A stretch of DNA of 64,000 bases from Dermabacter sp. (GCA_030538475.1 JAUNTX010000005.1:178522-242521); one strand, 5' to 3'. Shown: positions 16,423-26,263, counted from the first letter of the stretch. The notes: generated from the letters alone by a model not told the origin. Made by a program: numbers and translations.

Positions 16423-17525
16423 CACGCACCTGCCTGGGCAACGGCGTTGACGGCCTCGATCACGCGGTCACGGTCCTCGTCGCTCACGCTCGGGTGCACG
16501 GGGATGGAGAGCACCTCGCGGGCCACGAGCTCCGTGACGGGCAGATCGAGGGAGAGGCCGAAGGAGGGCAGCCGATGCACCGGGGTGGGGTAATGGACCC
16601 CGCAGCCCACGCGGTGTTCCTCCCGCAGGGCCTCGGCGAAGCGATCACGCTCCGCGCCGCTCGCCCCCTCGAGCCGGATCGTGTACTGGTGGTAGACGTG
16701 CGTGGCCTCCGGGTACACGACGGGGGTGCGCACGCCCTCGAGCCGCTCGTCGTAGGCGGCGGCGAGTTCTCGACGGCGGTGCGTCCAGGCGTCGATCTTC
16801 GCCAGTTGCACGCGGCCGATGGCGGCGTGAATGTCGGTCATGCGGTTGTTGAAGCCCGCGATCTCGTTCTGGTACTGCTTCTCCATGCCCTGATTGCGCA
16901 ACAGGCGCACGGTGCGGGCCACGTCGGCGTCCCGGCAGGAGACCATGCCGCCCTCGCCCGAGGTCATGTTCTTCGTGGGGTAGAGCGAGAACATGCCGAA
17001 CGTGCCAAAGGATCCCACCTGCTGACCCTGCCACGTGGCGCCGTGGGCCTGCGCGGCGTCCTCGGCGACCCACAGGCCGTGGCGCTCGGCAATCGCCATG
17101 ATCTGGTCCATCGCGGCGGGGTGCCCGTACAGGTGCACCGGCTGGATGGCGACGGTGCGCTCCGTGATGGCCGCCTCGACCGCGGCGGGATCCAGGCAGA
17201 AGGTGTCGGCGTCGATGTCCACGAACACGGGCGTGGCGCCCGAGACCGCGACGGCGTTGGCGGTCGCGGCGAACGTGAAGGAGGGGACGATGACCTCGTC
17301 GCCCGGGCGCAGGCCCGCCGCGAGCAGCCCCAGGTGCTGACCGGAGGTGCCGGAGTTCACGGCCACGCATTCGCGGCCACCGGCCAGGTGCGCGGAAAAC
17401 TCCTGCTCGAAGGCCGCCACCTCGGGGCCCTGCGCCACCATGCCGGAGGCGAGCACGCGGTCCACGGCCGCCCGCTCGTCCTCGCCAATGATCGGCTTTG
17501 CCGCGGGAATCATCGCTTTGTTCAT
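16422..17525 (-). CDS. DegT/DnrJ/EryC1/StrS sugar aminotransferase (WbpE/WlbC-like)
   Basis: 367 aa, normal length. PLP enzyme of the sugar-aminotransferase family: NSGTSGQHLGLLAAG (phosphate-binding turn), VAEDAAQAHGA (Asp-Gln contacting the PLP ring) and SLYPTKNMTSGEGG with Lys185 as the Schiff-base lysine. The FNNRMTDIHAAIGRVQL segment is also typical. It converts a 3-keto-uronic acid UDP-sugar to the 3-amino sugar with glutamate as donor, by analogy to WbpE. Start ATG has CTGAGGGAC 9 bases upstream; the stop overlaps the oxidoreductase start. Confidence 0.87.
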   Translation of the reverse strand: MNKAMIPAAKPIIGEDERAAVDRVLASGMVAQGPEVAAFEQEFSAHLAGGRECVAVNSGTSGQHLGLLAAGLRPGDEVIVPSFTFAATANAVAVSGATPVFVDIDADTFCLDPAAVEAAITERTVAIQPVHLYGHPAAMDQIMAIAERHGLWVAEDAAQAHGATWQGQQVGSFGTFGMFSLYPTKNMTSGEGGMVSCRDADVARTVRLLRNQGMEKQYQNEIAGFNNRMTDIHAAIGRVQLAKIDAWTHRRRELAAAYDERLEGVRTPVVYPEATHVYHQYTIRLEGASGAERDRFAEALREEHRVGCGVHYPTPVHRLPSFGLSLDLPVTELVAREVLSIPVHPSVSDEDRDRVIEAVNAVAQAGA

Positions 17526-17536
17526 GTGTTTGTCCC

Positions 17537-18199
17537 TCAGTCTCTGTTCGGGGTGGAATCCATGTCGGACGCGAGGCGCAGCCCGCCCGTCGCGGTATCG
17601 GCCACGTAGCGCTCGGACGTGGCGGGGCACACCCACACCTCGTCGGCGGGGTCTGCTGCGGCGCCCTCGGCGAGCGTCAGCGGCTCTCCCGCGCGCCCCA
17701 CCCAGCCGATCCTGCGGGCGGGCACGCCCGCCACGAGCGCGTGCGGGGGCACGTCCTTGACCACGGTCGATCCCGCGGCCACGAGCGCCCAGGCCCCCAC
17801 CGTGACGGGCGCGACGCACACGGCGCGCGCACCAATCGACGCCCCTTCGTGGACGGTGACGCCCACCGGCTCCCAGTCGTGGGCGCTCTTCGGGCTCAGG
17901 TCGGGGTTGACGGCCCGCGGGAAGTGATCGTTCGTGAACACCACGGCGGGCCCCACGAACACGCCGTCGGCCAGCTGGGCAGGTTCGTACACGAGCGCGT
18001 AGTTCTGCACCTTGCACGCGTTGCCGAGCCGCACGCCGCTGCCGATGTAGGCGCCGCGGCCCACGACGCAATCGGTGCCGAGCTGGGCCCCCTCGCGGAT
18101 CTGGGCGTAGTGCCAAATGGAGGACCGCTCCCCCACGCGCGCATCGGCGGCGACCTCGGCCCCCTCGGCCACGCGGTACGGTGGCGTCGATTCAGTCAT
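17537..18199 (-). CDS. hexapeptide-repeat N-acetyltransferase (WbpD/WlbB-like)
   Basis: 220 aa, left-handed beta-helix. Imperfect hexapeptide repeats run from VAEGAEVAADARVGERSSIW to about residue 150; HYAQIREGAQLG, YALVYEPAQLADGVFVGP and FTNDHFPRAVNPD are close to the WbpD/WlbB pattern, where the Asn-Asp-His loop supplies catalytic residues. It would N-acetylate the 3-amino group of the UDP-uronic acid using acetyl-CoA. The C-terminal 55 residues extend beyond the helix. ATG at 18199 is chosen because a TAGGGT -10-like hexamer lies 7 bases upstream; an ATG 27 bases earlier is possible. The DegT gene follows 11 bp downstream. Confidence 0.85.
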   Translation of the reverse strand: MTESTPPYRVAEGAEVAADARVGERSSIWHYAQIREGAQLGTDCVVGRGAYIGSGVRLGNACKVQNYALVYEPAQLADGVFVGPAVVFTNDHFPRAVNPDLSPKSAHDWEPVGVTVHEGASIGARAVCVAPVTVGAWALVAAGSTVVKDVPPHALVAGVPARRIGWVGRAGEPLTLAEGAAADPADEVWVCPATSERYVADTATGGLRLASDMDSTPNRD

Positions 18200-18206
18200 G
18201 AATGTG

Positions 18207-18212
18207 ACCCTA
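18207..18212 (-). promoter_or_regulatory. candidate -10 element before acetyltransferase gene
   Basis: TAGGGT on the minus strand, 7 bases before the ATG, with no good ribosome-binding site; consistent with a leaderless transcript that would cover the acetyltransferase, aminotransferase, oxidoreductase and glycosyltransferase genes. The -35 is not recognisable. Confidence 0.38.
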
Positions 18213-18229
18213 TCGCTCGATTCCATCTC

Positions 18230-18745
18230 TCACCGGGACGCCCGGAGCGACGCGCCCTTGTCGAGCGCGACCTGGCGCAGTTCCGCCTGGTAGTTGAGCA
18301 TCGCCTGTCGAAGCCGCTCCGATTCCTCGCCGTCGCCCGCCGCGAGGATGCGCAGCGCGAGCAGCCCCGCGTTCGTGGCCCCGCCGATCGACACGGTGGC
18401 CACGGGCACTCCCGCGGGCATCTGCACGATTGAGAGCAGGGAATCCATGCCGTCGAGGTACTTCAGCGGCACGGGCACGCCGATCACCGGCAGCGGGGTG
18501 AGGGCCGCGACCATGCCGGGCAGGTGGGCCGCGCCTCCCGCCCCCGCGATGATGACCGCGAGCCCGCGCTCGTGAGCCTCGCGGCCGTAGCGCAGCATGT
18601 CCTCGGGCATCCGGTGCGCGCTGACCACATCCACCTCGCACGCCACGCCGAAGCGCTCGAGTACCTGCACGGCGTCCTTCATGACGGGGTAGTCGGAATC
18701 CGATCCCATGATGATGCCCACTCGGGGGCTAGGGGCCTCAGTCAT
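18230..18745 (-). CDS. purE: N5-carboxyaminoimidazole ribonucleotide mutase
   Basis: 171 aa. Class I Pur[18 protein letters not shown] binds the substrate phosphate, [12 protein letters not shown] carries the catalytic histidine, and [17 protein letters not shown] with [30 protein letters not shown] completes the conserved core (given here in two pieces around the GVPVPL turn). It moves the carboxyl of N5-CAIR to C4, giving CAIR, in de novo purine synthesis. ATG overlaps the purK stop (ATGA), so purK-purE are co-translated. Confidence 0.96.
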   Translation of the reverse strand: MTEAPSPRVGIIMGSDSDYPVMKDAVQVLERFGVACEVDVVSAHRMPEDMLRYGREAHERGLAVIIAGAGGAAHLPGMVAALTPLPVIGVPVPLKYLDGMDSLLSIVQMPAGVPVATVSIGGATNAGLLALRILAAGDGEESERLRQAMLNYQAELRQVALDKGASLRASR

Positions 18746-19944
18746 GCCAGCTCTCCTTCACTCGTGCGAACAATCGTGGTGGCGGCGCTGAGCGCCCGCG
18801 CGCGCGCCTCATCGGGCGCGCCGCCCACCAGGTTGACGTGGCCCACTTTGCGCCCGGGCCGCACCTGCTTGCCGTACAGGTGCACGGCAATCGCGGGATC
18901 GGCCTGCATCGCGAGCGCGGCCCCGGCCACGAGGTCGTCTCGATCCTCGCCGAGCAGGTTCACCATGACCGCAGTGCCCGCCACGGGCCGCGTATCGCCG
19001 AGCGGCAGGTCCGCCACGGCCCGCAGGTGCTGATGGAACTGGCCGGTCACGGCGCCGTCCATGGACCAGTGGCCGGTGTTGTGGGGGCGCATGGCGAGTT
19101 CGTTGACGGCCACCGAGCCGTCGGCGAGGGCGAAGAGTTCCACGGCGAGCATTCCCACCACGTTCAGCTCGTGGGCGATCCCGAGGGCGAGCGCCTGGAT
19201 CTGCGCCGCAGTATCCTCGCCAAGGCCCGGGGCGGGGGCGCTCACGCGGTAGCACACCCCGCGGCGCTGTTCGGATTCCACGACGGGATAGGCGACGGCC
19301 TGCCCGCCGGGCCTGCGCGCCACCTGGGCGGATAGCTCGCGTACGAACGGGACTTTTTCTTCCGCGAGCAGGGCGCCGGGGCGCTCGAGCCACGCGCTCA
19401 CGTCGCTCGCGTGCCTGACGACGCGCACGCCGCTGCCGTCGTAGCCACCGCGCGGGGTCTTGACGATGAGTTCGCCCCCCGCCTCGTCGAGCGCCGCTTC
19501 GAGGTCCGCCGCAGAGTCGATGCGCCACCAGCGGGGGCAGGGGAAGCCCGCGGCGCCGAGCCGTTCGCGCATGAGCAGCTTGTCCTGGGCGTAGATCAGG
19601 GCCGACGGGCCCGGCCGCACCGCGACGCCCGAGGCGACCAGGTCCTCGAGGATCGCCGTGGGCACGTGCTCGTGATCGAAGGTGATGACATCCACGCCGC
19701 GCGCGAAGGCGGCGACGGCGGAGGGATCATCATGCGCGCCGATGCTCACGTGCGCGCCGACGAGGGCGGCCGAGTCGGAAGCGGAGGCCGAAAGGACGTG
19801 GACCTCGAGGCCCAGCTCGATGCCGGCGGGGATCATCATGCGGGCCAGCTGCCCGCCGCCGATGACGCCGATGCGGCGAGCAATGGAGCCGGTGGGGGCG
19901 CCCGGGACTGCGGGGCGCGTGGACATCTCTCGCGGGAAACTCAC
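18742..19944 (-). CDS. purK: N5-carboxyaminoimidazole ribonucleotide synthase
   Basis: 400 aa ATP-grasp enzyme. [20 protein letters not shown] opens the biotin-carboxylase-like N domain, [15 protein letters not shown] is the ATP-binding glycine loop, and [25 protein letters not shown] (shown split at the beta-turn) holds the metal-binding Glu/Asn and the conserved PHNTGH. It carboxylates AIR using ATP and bicarbonate. The GTG start overlaps the sensor-kinase stop (GTGA); a TACAAT 6 bases upstream suggests its own leaderless promoter inside that gene. ATG at 19926 is an alternative start. Confidence 0.95.
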   Translation of the reverse strand: MSFPREMSTRPAVPGAPTGSIARRIGVIGGGQLARMMIPAGIELGLEVHVLSASASDSAALVGAHVSIGAHDDPSAVAAFARGVDVITFDHEHVPTAILEDLVASGVAVRPGPSALIYAQDKLLMRERLGAAGFPCPRWWRIDSAADLEAALDEAGGELIVKTPRGGYDGSGVRVVRHASDVSAWLERPGALLAEEKVPFVRELSAQVARRPGGQAVAYPVVESEQRRGVCYRVSAPAPGLGEDTAAQIQALALGIAHELNVVGMLAVELFALADGSVAVNELAMRPHNTGHWSMDGAVTGQFHQHLRAVADLPLGDTRPVAGTAVMVNLLGEDRDDLVAGAALAMQADPAIAVHLYGKQVRPGRKVGHVNLVGGAPDEARARALSAATTIVRTSEGELA

Positions 19945-21359
19945 TCGCCCATTGTAGAAGACGCGCTGCTCGCGCCGTCCGCAGCGGCGGAAGCGTCGGC
20001 GCCGCGGGCGCGTTCGGCGGCCCGCTGCTCGCGCGACATGACGCGCCCCTTGCTGAGGGCGCTCTGGTAGGCGGAGGCCCCGTCGGCGGCGACCGGCGCG
20101 GTATCGCCCTCGCCGGGCGCGGTGATGAGGAAGACGCCGAAGCGGGCGGGCCTTTCCTGGAGCAGTTCGAGCCTGCCGCCGTCGTCCTCGACGAGCGTGC
20201 GGGCGAGCGCGAGCCCCACGCCCGTGCCGCGCGAGCTACGCCCCGAGACGGAGCGTTCGAAGATGCGCGTCCCGAGCTCGGGATCCACGCCCTTACCTTC
20301 GTCCTGCACTTCGATCACGGTCGAGTGGGCGTTGCGGCGCACCTTGACCTGCGTCGTGCCGCTGCCGTGGACCAGGGAGTTCTCGATGAGGGTCGCGATG
20401 ACCTGGGTGAGGGGCCCGGCCGAGGCCCACACGGCGGCCGACGTGGGCACCTGGATCCGCAGCTCGCGCTTCGCTCCGCGAAACGCGTGCTTCCACTCCT
20501 CGGTCTGCTGGGTGAGCACCTGGCGCAGCTCAACCACGCCGGGGGTGCGGCGCTGCGAGGCGCGCGGCGCGTTGATGAGGTCGTGGACCACCTGGGTGAG
20601 CCGGTCCACCTGCTCGAGCGAGACGCGGGCTTCTTCACGCACCCATTCCTCGGAGCTCGTCGCGAGGATCTCGTCGAGGCGCATCGAGAGCGCGGTCAGC
20701 GGCGTGCGGAGCTGATGGGAGGCGTCGGAGGCGAGCGTGCTTTCCGCTTCGAGCCTCTCGGTGAGCAGGGCGCCCGAGCGCGTTAGTTCCACGGCCACCG
20801 TGTCGATCTCGGAGATCCCGCTCGGCGTCCAGTCGGCGCGGGAGCGTCCGCTGCCGAGCTCTTCGGCGCGTCTGGTGAGCCGCACGAGCGGCGCGGACAG
20901 TCGCTGCGCCTGCCACAGGGCGACCGAGACACCAATCGCGAACGCACACAGGGCCGTGACAAGGATGAGCACCCACGCGCTCGCCGTGTGGGCGCGCACG
21001 TCGGCCTGCGGAATGCGCACCGTCACCATTTGCGAGTGCGAGCCCGGGGACGAGGCGATGACCGGATCGGCGCCCGGCGGATCGCCCGCCTGCAACACCG
21101 CACCCTGATAGCGCACCTCGATGTGCAGGTTGACGTCCTGGATCTGATCCACGCGCTGCTGCAGCATCGCCTGATCGAGCGGTATCCCCTGGCTCAGCCG
21201 GGAATCGGTCTGCTGGACGACCTGCTGGAGGTACTTCGAGGCCTGGGCATTGAGGTTGTCGCGCACGGCCGTGAGCCACGCGGCTGCAAGGGGGATCCCG
21301 AGCAGAAGGACCGCGAGAAGCACGGTCGTGAGGGTGGCCTGCAAGACTCGACGCTGCAT
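19941..21359 (-). CDS. membrane sensor histidine kinase
   Basis: 472 aa. Transmembrane helices at about 10-30 and 126-148 bracket an extracytoplasmic sensor of about 95 residues; a HAMP linker follows (150-205). Phospho-acceptor His215 lies in SDASHQLRTPLTALSMRL. The ATPase domain shows the N box IENSLVHGSG, G1 VQDEGKGVDPELG and G2 GTGVGLALARTLVEDDGG. The C-terminal 60 residues are Ala-rich and probably disordered. It is 19 bp downstream of an OmpR-family regulator, its likely partner. No LpqB-like lipoprotein follows, so this is not an MtrAB-LpqB operon. Signal unknown. Confidence 0.92.
   Translation of the reverse strand: MQRRVLQATLTTVLLAVLLLGIPLAAAWLTAVRDNLNAQASKYLQQVVQQTDSRLSQGIPLDQAMLQQRVDQIQDVNLHIEVRYQGAVLQAGDPPGADPVIASSPGSHSQMVTVRIPQADVRAHTASAWVLILVTALCAFAIGVSVALWQAQRLSAPLVRLTRRAEELGSGRSRADWTPSGISEIDTVAVELTRSGALLTERLEAESTLASDASHQLRTPLTALSMRLDEILATSSEEWVREEARVSLEQVDRLTQVVHDLINAPRASQRRTPGVVELRQVLTQQTEEWKHAFRGAKRELRIQVPTSAAVWASAGPLTQVIATLIENSLVHGSGTTQVKVRRNAHSTVIEVQDEGKGVDPELGTRIFERSVSGRSSRGTGVGLALARTLVEDDGGRLELLQERPARFGVFLITAPGEGDTAPVAADGASAYQSALSKGRVMSREQRAAERARGADASAAADGASSASSTMGE
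19951..19956 (-). promoter_or_regulatory. candidate -10 element for purK, inside the kinase gene's end
   Basis: TACAAT on the minus strand ends 6 bases before the purK GTG. It could separate purine-gene expression from the upstream two-component operon. No TTGACA-like -35 is present at 16-18 bases. Confidence 0.45.
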
Positions 21360-21378
21360 GGTGCCTGCCTACCGGCGA

Positions 21379-22077
21379 CTAGTGGACATCGCCGGTATCA
21401 AACCGGAAGCCCACCCCGCGCACGGTGATGATGCGGGTGGGGTTCGTGGCGTCGTCGCCGAGCTTTCGGCGCAGCCACGAAATGTGCATGTCGAGCGTCT
21501 TGGTGGAGCCCCACCATTCGGCGCCCCATACCTCGCGCATGAGGTCGTCGCGGGTCACGACGGAGCCGGCCTCGCGAATGAGGACCGCGAGCAGATCGAA
21601 CTCCTTGGCGCTCAGCGTCAGTTCCTCGGAATCCACGTATGCCCGGCGGGCCGACGGGTCGAGGCTCACGCCATTGGCTTCGAACGCGCCCGACGAGGTT
21701 TCTTCCATGATCTGCGTGCGCCGCAGCAGGGCCCGGATCCGGGCCTGGAGTTCGCCGAGCCTGAACGGCTTGGTCACGTAGTCGTCGGCCCCCGCATCGA
21801 GGCCCACGACCGCGTCCACTTCGTCGGCGCGGGCGGTGAGGATGAGCACGGGTGCTTCGAGCCCGCCCTTGCGCAAGCGGCGGCACACCTCGAGCCCATC
21901 GATGTCGGGCAATCCGAGATCGAGGATCACGAAGTCAATGTGGTCCTCGCTCGCGGCGAGCGTGAGGGCGTCGATGCCGCGCGAGGCGCGCATGACGGAA
22001 TAGCCCTCGCGGTCGAGCGCGCGAGAGAGGGGTTCAGCGATGGCCGAGTCATCCTCGACAAGCAGTAGTCGTGTCAC
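21379..22077 (-). CDS. OmpR/PhoB-family response regulator
   Basis: 232 aa. Receiver domain 1-115: LLLVEDDSAI acidic pocket, phospho-acceptor Asp53 in FVILDLGLPDIDG, Thr in LILTARADEVD and Lys in VTKPFRLGEL. The winged-helix DNA-binding domain (about 130-228) has LTLSAKEFDLLAVLIREAG, WWGSTKTLDMHISWLRRKLGDD and ITVRGVGFRF. GTG start; TAGGAT lies 8 bases upstream and may be a -10, while AGGA could also act as a weak ribosome-binding site. Forms a two-gene operon with the downstream kinase. Confidence 0.94.
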   Translation of the reverse strand: MTRLLLVEDDSAIAEPLSRALDREGYSVMRASRGIDALTLAASEDHIDFVILDLGLPDIDGLEVCRRLRKGGLEAPVLILTARADEVDAVVGLDAGADDYVTKPFRLGELQARIRALLRRTQIMEETSSGAFEANGVSLDPSARRAYVDSEELTLSAKEFDLLAVLIREAGSVVTRDDLMREVWGAEWWGSTKTLDMHISWLRRKLGDDATNPTRIITVRGVGFRFDTGDVH

Positions 22078-22155
22078 GGTTGTTCATCCTAAGAGCCTTG
22101 GCTGTGCCCCGGTTATGCGTGGACTGTGCCCATACTGTAGCGCGTTCGCGGCTTG

Positions 22156-23265
22156 TCAGGAGCGGCGGATGAGCGAGGCCGCCGCCCGTTCCACCTGAAC
22201 GACGCGGGTGGGACCGATCCCGTGGAGGTCCTCGTCCCACGCGGCCACGCGGGTGAATCCGCCGGGAAACGCCCGGTCCACCGTGTCGGCGGTTTCGCCG
22301 TCGATGACCACCGCGCCGGGCGAGGCGATCCCCTCGAGGCGGGCGGCCAGGTTGACCTTCGGGCCAAAGACATCGCCGTAGCGGGAGAACATGTTGCCCC
22401 ACGCGAGGCCCACGCGCACCTTCGGCAGGTCGGGCGCCGCCGCGATGTTTTCGGCGATGGACAGGGCGATGCGCACGCCGTCTTCGGGGGTGTCCGCCAG
22501 GAACATCACTTCGTCGCCGACGGTTTTGACCACGCGCCCGCCGCCGTCGGAGATGACGTCGCGGCACACGCCCTCGAACTCCTTGATGACATCGGCGAGT
22601 TCCATGCCGCCCACGGACTGCGCGAGGCGCGTGAACTGGACCAGATCGGCGAAGCCGACGGCGCGGGGCAGCGGGAGGTCGTCCTCGTCGAGGCTTTCGC
22701 CCGCGCTGCGAAGGATCTCCGCGCCCGCCCTCGCCGTGTAGGCGGCCATTTGGCGGCGAAAGGCGTGCAGAGCCTGCTGCTCGAAGATTTCGAGGAACTG
22801 CGGGATCGCCTCGAGCATCTCCATGCGCGCTTGCGGGTCGCTCGCCTGGTGGCGCTGCTTGAACTCGTCCACGAGGGCCTCGGTGAGCCACATGGCGAGG
22901 CGTCCCTGGTGAAAGCCGAGGCCGCGCGCGATGGTCACGAACGTGTCTTCGCTGACGGAGCCGTCTTGCACGAGGGCGGCGAGGTCCGCGATGGCCTCGG
23001 CGTCGTCTTCGGTGAAGACCGCGGTGTCGTAGCCGACGTTGGAGAATCCGAGCCCGCGCCAGTAGTCGGCGCTCAGGCGCTCATCGACCCCGTACGCCTT
23101 CTCGAGGTCGTGGCGCGAGTAGGTGCGCGGGCCCTGGAGCAGGGACTTTTCCAAGGCGCCGATGGACTGCCGGACACGGGCGAAGCGCTGGTTGAGTTCG
23201 CTCGGAACCTCCAGCGCCGCCTCGGCGGGGCTGACTGCCTCGCTCTTGCTCACGGCATCACCCAT
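22156..23265 (-). CDS. class III adenylate/guanylate cyclase with N-terminal regulatory domain
   Basis: 369 aa, starting at the ATG with GAGGA 8 bases upstream; it overlaps the last 8 bases of the biotin-ligase gene. Residues 1-190 resemble the helical regulatory half of the Rv1264-type pH-sensing cyclase (SRHDLEKAYGVDERL, FTEDDAEAIADLAALV). The catalytic half has GFADLVQFTRLAQ and KTVGDEVMF (two metal-binding Asp, plus the adenine-selecting Lys) and GPKVNLAARLEG (transition-state Asn and Arg). All catalytic residues are present, so it should make cAMP as a homodimer in the cytoplasm. Confidence 0.9.
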   Translation of the reverse strand: MGDAVSKSEAVSPAEAALEVPSELNQRFARVRQSIGALEKSLLQGPRTYSRHDLEKAYGVDERLSADYWRGLGFSNVGYDTAVFTEDDAEAIADLAALVQDGSVSEDTFVTIARGLGFHQGRLAMWLTEALVDEFKQRHQASDPQARMEMLEAIPQFLEIFEQQALHAFRRQMAAYTARAGAEILRSAGESLDEDDLPLPRAVGFADLVQFTRLAQSVGGMELADVIKEFEGVCRDVISDGGGRVVKTVGDEVMFLADTPEDGVRIALSIAENIAAAPDLPKVRVGLAWGNMFSRYGDVFGPKVNLAARLEGIASPGAVVIDGETADTVDRAFPGGFTRVAAWDEDLHGIGPTRVVQVERAAASLIRRS

Positions 23266-24271
23266 GTGTGCGTTCCTCACCTTTTCCTTGTCTGTCACTG
23301 TCCATGCTCCCTCCCGCGCTCCCCTCTTCGGGGCGGGCGGGAGGCCGCTCCGGCCCGTCGTCCGCTCCGGCTGCTTGGCCGGTTCGGGAGACGAGGTGAA
23401 CGTCTGCCGCGCTCACCGTCCGGCTGTGAGCGCCGGGCTCTCGGACGATGAGCTGGCCCCAGGGATCGATGCCTTCCGCCCGGAGGCGGGGGCTCGACCC
23501 GAGGCCACGCGCCGGATCCGCGACACCGGGGTCGATCACGACCTCGGCACCCACGGTGACGCAGTTCACAGCATAGCGCTCGCGGAGCCGACCGCGCGAT
23601 CGAGAACCGGCATCGACGGTTAAACACTCGGTAAACATCCGCGCCGCGAGCGCCTCGGCGAATGCCCAGCGGTCCTCCGTAGACGCGAGCGCCTCGGCGT
23701 AGGCGGGCCCGAGGGCGGCCACCGTGCCCGCCGCCGCGAGTCCTTCTTCGGCGGGATCCAGGGCCCCCACCAGGTTGATGCCGATGCCGAGCGCGAGGCG
23801 ATTCCCGCGCACCTCGCCGAGGATGCCCGCGATCTTGGCCCCGCGGTGATCCAGGAGGTCGTTCGGCCACTTGATCTGCACGGGACCGCCCAGGGCGCCG
23901 GGGACCTCGCCGCCGTCGGTCGGCGCCGACGCCGCCGGGTCCAGGTCCGCGATGCTCTGCGCGGCCGCGAGCGCCACCGCGAGGGGATACCAGCCCCACC
24001 ACTCGCGGTCGGCCCGAGGCTCCAGCACGAGGGTGAGCGCGAGGGAGCGCCCGGGGCGGTTCACCCAGTGTCGGCCCTGGCGCCCGCGCCCCGCGCGTTG
24101 ATCGAGGGTCGCGAGTGCGAACGGCGTGGGCCGCTCGGCATACGCGGGCTCGAAGGCCAGGGCGTTGGTGGATGGGCAGGATTCGACGCGCTCGAGCGGC
24201 ACGGGCGGGGGCGCCGCCGGGCCGTCGGCGGGTGGCGTCGGGGGCACATGGCGTAAACTCACGGTGTTCAT
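23258..24271 (-). CDS. birA: biotin--[biotin carboxyl carrier] ligase
   Basis: 337 aa. Catalytic domain: [30 protein letters not shown] (biotinyl-AMP loop), [20 protein letters not shown] (Lys of the KWPNDL motif) and LALGIGINL. There is no N-terminal helix-turn-helix, so it is a monofunctional group I ligase and not a repressor. A C-terminal SH3-like domain is followed by a roughly 40-residue charged, probably disordered tail. It biotinylates the AccA3-type subunit encoded at 27093-28871. Start ATG has GAGGG just upstream. Divergent from accD with 133 bp between. Confidence 0.93.
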   Translation of the reverse strand: MNTVSLRHVPPTPPADGPAAPPPVPLERVESCPSTNALAFEPAYAERPTPFALATLDQRAGRGRQGRHWVNRPGRSLALTLVLEPRADREWWGWYPLAVALAAAQSIADLDPAASAPTDGGEVPGALGGPVQIKWPNDLLDHRGAKIAGILGEVRGNRLALGIGINLVGALDPAEEGLAAAGTVAALGPAYAEALASTEDRWAFAEALAARMFTECLTVDAGSRSRGRLRERYAVNCVTVGAEVVIDPGVADPARGLGSSPRLRAEGIDPWGQLIVREPGAHSRTVSAADVHLVSRTGQAAGADDGPERPPARPEEGSAGGSMDSDRQGKGEERTHG

Positions 24272-24404
24272 TGTGCCCTCGCACCCTGGTGATGACTCTC
24301 GACGTGGAATCCTTCGCGTGAGAGCCGCGCCTGTGAGCCGCATCGCGGGAGCGCGCATTTCCCCCACGCCGGTGCCAGGGGCTCTGGCCGCGTCAGGAGT
24401 AAGA

Positions 24405-25997
24405 GTGACCGAGACGTCGAAGCGCACCGCCACGACCGCGAGTCGGCTGGCGGATCTCGAAGCGCGGATCACCGCGGCCGTCACCGACGCCGACCACGTC
24501 GCCATCAAGAAGCAGCACGCGCGCGGCAAGAAGACCGCCCGCGAGCGCATCGAGGATCTGCTGGATCCGGGCTCGTTCGTGGAGACGGATCGTTTCGTTC
24601 GCCACCAGTCCCACTCGTTCGGGCTCGAGAAGAAGCGCGTGGATGGCGACGGCATCGTCACCGGGTACGGCACGATCGATGGTCGCCAGGTGTGCGTGTA
24701 TTCGCAGGACTTCACGGCGTTCGGCGGCTCGCTCGGCGAGGCGCACGGGCAAAAGATTCACAAGATTCAGGACCTCGCGATGAGCACGGGCGTGCCGATC
24801 ATCGGGATTTTGGACGGCGGCGGCGCCCGCATCCAGGAGGGCGTGGCCTCGCTCGCGGCCTTCGCGGGCATTTTCCGGCGCAATACGCGCGCCTCGGGGG
24901 TCATCCCCCAGATCTCCCTCATCATGGGGCCCGCCGCGGGCGGCGCCGTGTACTCCCCCGCGCTCACGGACCTCATCGTCATGGTCGAGAAGAGTTCCCA
25001 CATGTTCATCACGGGGCCCGACGTGATCCGCACCGTGACGGGCGAGGACGTGGGTTTTGAGGAACTGGGCGGGGCCCGCACCCACTCGAGCCGCTCGGGC
25101 GTCGCGCACTACATGGCAAGCGACGAGGATGACGCCATCGAGTACGTCCGCGAGTACCTCAGCTACCTGCCCGCCAATACGCTCACCGAGGCGCCGATCT
25201 TCCCGGAGGAGGCGGACCTCGAGCCCACGGCTAAGGATCGCGCCCTGGACACCCTCATTCCCGATTCGCCGAACCAGCCGTACGACATGATGAGCGTGGT
25301 GCGCGCGGTCCTCGATGACGGCGAGTTCCTCGAGGTCCAGCCCCTGTTCGCGAAGAACGTCGTGGTGGGCTTCGGGCGCGTCGAGGGGCACAGCGTGGGG
25401 ATCATCGCCAATCAGCCCTCGCAACTCGCGGGCACGCTCGATATCGATGCGAGCGAGAAGGCCGCGCGGTTCGTGCGCCTGTGCGATGCCTTCAACATTC
25501 CGGTCCTCACGCTCGTGGACGTGCCCGGGTTCCTTCCGGGCACGGATCAGGAGTACGGCGGCATCATTCGGCGCGGCGCGAAGCTGCTGTACGCCTACGC
25601 GGAGGCCACGGTACCGCTCGTGACGATCATTACGCGCAAGGCCTACGGCGGCGCGTACATCGTCATGGGCTCGAAGGAGCTCGGGGCCGACATCAACCTG
25701 GCCTGGCCGACCGCCCAGATCGCGGTCATGGGCTCCCAGGGCGCCGTGAACATCCTTCATCGCCAGCGCCTCGCGCGCGAGGCGGAAGAGGGCGGGGACG
25801 TGGATGCCTTGCGGGCCGAACTCCAGGGCGAATACGAAGACACGTTTGCCACGCCGTACCTCGCGGCGGAGCGCGGGTGGGTGGATGGCGTGATCCAGCC
25901 GCACGATACGCGCCGCAAGGTGGTGCACGCGCTGCGGCTCCTGCGCACGAAGCGCGATGCGCTGCCGACCAAGAAGCACGGGAACATCCCGCTGTGA
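24405..25997 (+). CDS. accD: acyl-CoA carboxylase carboxyltransferase (beta) subunit
   Basis: 530 aa from a GTG with AGGAG 5 bases upstream. Crotonase-fold carboxyltransferase: N half [20 protein letters not shown] and [21 protein letters not shown] half [36 protein letters not shown] and [18 protein letters not shown]. Length and motifs fit the propionyl/acetyl-CoA carboxylase beta family (AccD5-like). It transfers carboxyl from carboxybiotin to acetyl- or propionyl-CoA, making malonyl- or methylmalonyl-CoA. The stop overlaps the epsilon-subunit start. Substrate preference is not decidable here. Confidence 0.94.
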   Translation: MTETSKRTATTASRLADLEARITAAVTDADHVAIKKQHARGKKTARERIEDLLDPGSFVETDRFVRHQSHSFGLEKKRVDGDGIVTGYGTIDGRQVCVYSQDFTAFGGSLGEAHGQKIHKIQDLAMSTGVPIIGILDGGGARIQEGVASLAAFAGIFRRNTRASGVIPQISLIMGPAAGGAVYSPALTDLIVMVEKSSHMFITGPDVIRTVTGEDVGFEELGGARTHSSRSGVAHYMASDEDDAIEYVREYLSYLPANTLTEAPIFPEEADLEPTAKDRALDTLIPDSPNQPYDMMSVVRAVLDDGEFLEVQPLFAKNVVVGFGRVEGHSVGIIANQPSQLAGTLDIDASEKAARFVRLCDAFNIPVLTLVDVPGFLPGTDQEYGGIIRRGAKLLYAYAEATVPLVTIITRKAYGGAYIVMGSKELGADINLAWPTAQIAVMGSQGAVNILHRQRLAREAEEGGDVDALRAELQGEYEDTFATPYLAAERGWVDGVIQPHDTRRKVVHALRLLRTKRDALPTKKHGNIPL

Positions 25998-26263
25998 GCA
26001 CGCTCGATCCCGGCGCCCCCACGCTCCGGCCCTCGGATGTTCGGCTCGTCTCGGGCAAGCTGAGCGAGCCGGAGCTCGCGGCCATCGCCGTCGCGGTCTC
26101 CGCCTACAGCGTCATTTCGCGGATCGAGGCCCACGAGCGGGCGCTCGTCGAACGTTCGGGCACCGCGATGAGCACGTGGAACTCCCCCCAGAGCGTGCTG
26201 CCGAGCGCGTGGTCTCGGCGCCACCAGCCGGGCCCGGCCACCTGGCGTTTCTCGCAGCGCTGA
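25994..26263 (+). CDS. accE: acyl-CoA carboxylase epsilon subunit
   Basis: 89 aa from a GTG overlapping the accD stop (GTGA). Small actinobacterial family that bridges and stabilises the AccA-AccD complex. Visible features: an amphipathic helix [16 protein letters not shown] and the family C-terminal signature, a Trp followed by basic residues and PGPATWRFS. The gene is easy to miss because of its size. Position directly behind accD is the usual arrangement. Confidence 0.88.
   Translation: MSTLDPGAPTLRPSDVRLVSGKLSEPELAAIAVAVSAYSVISRIEAHERALVERSGTAMSTWNSPQSVLPSAWSRRHQPGPATWRFSQR

Noticed and set aside
19941..22077. Two-component pair as MtrAB
   Set aside because: No LpqB-type lipoprotein downstream and purK follows directly; sequence motifs do not identify MtrA/MtrB.
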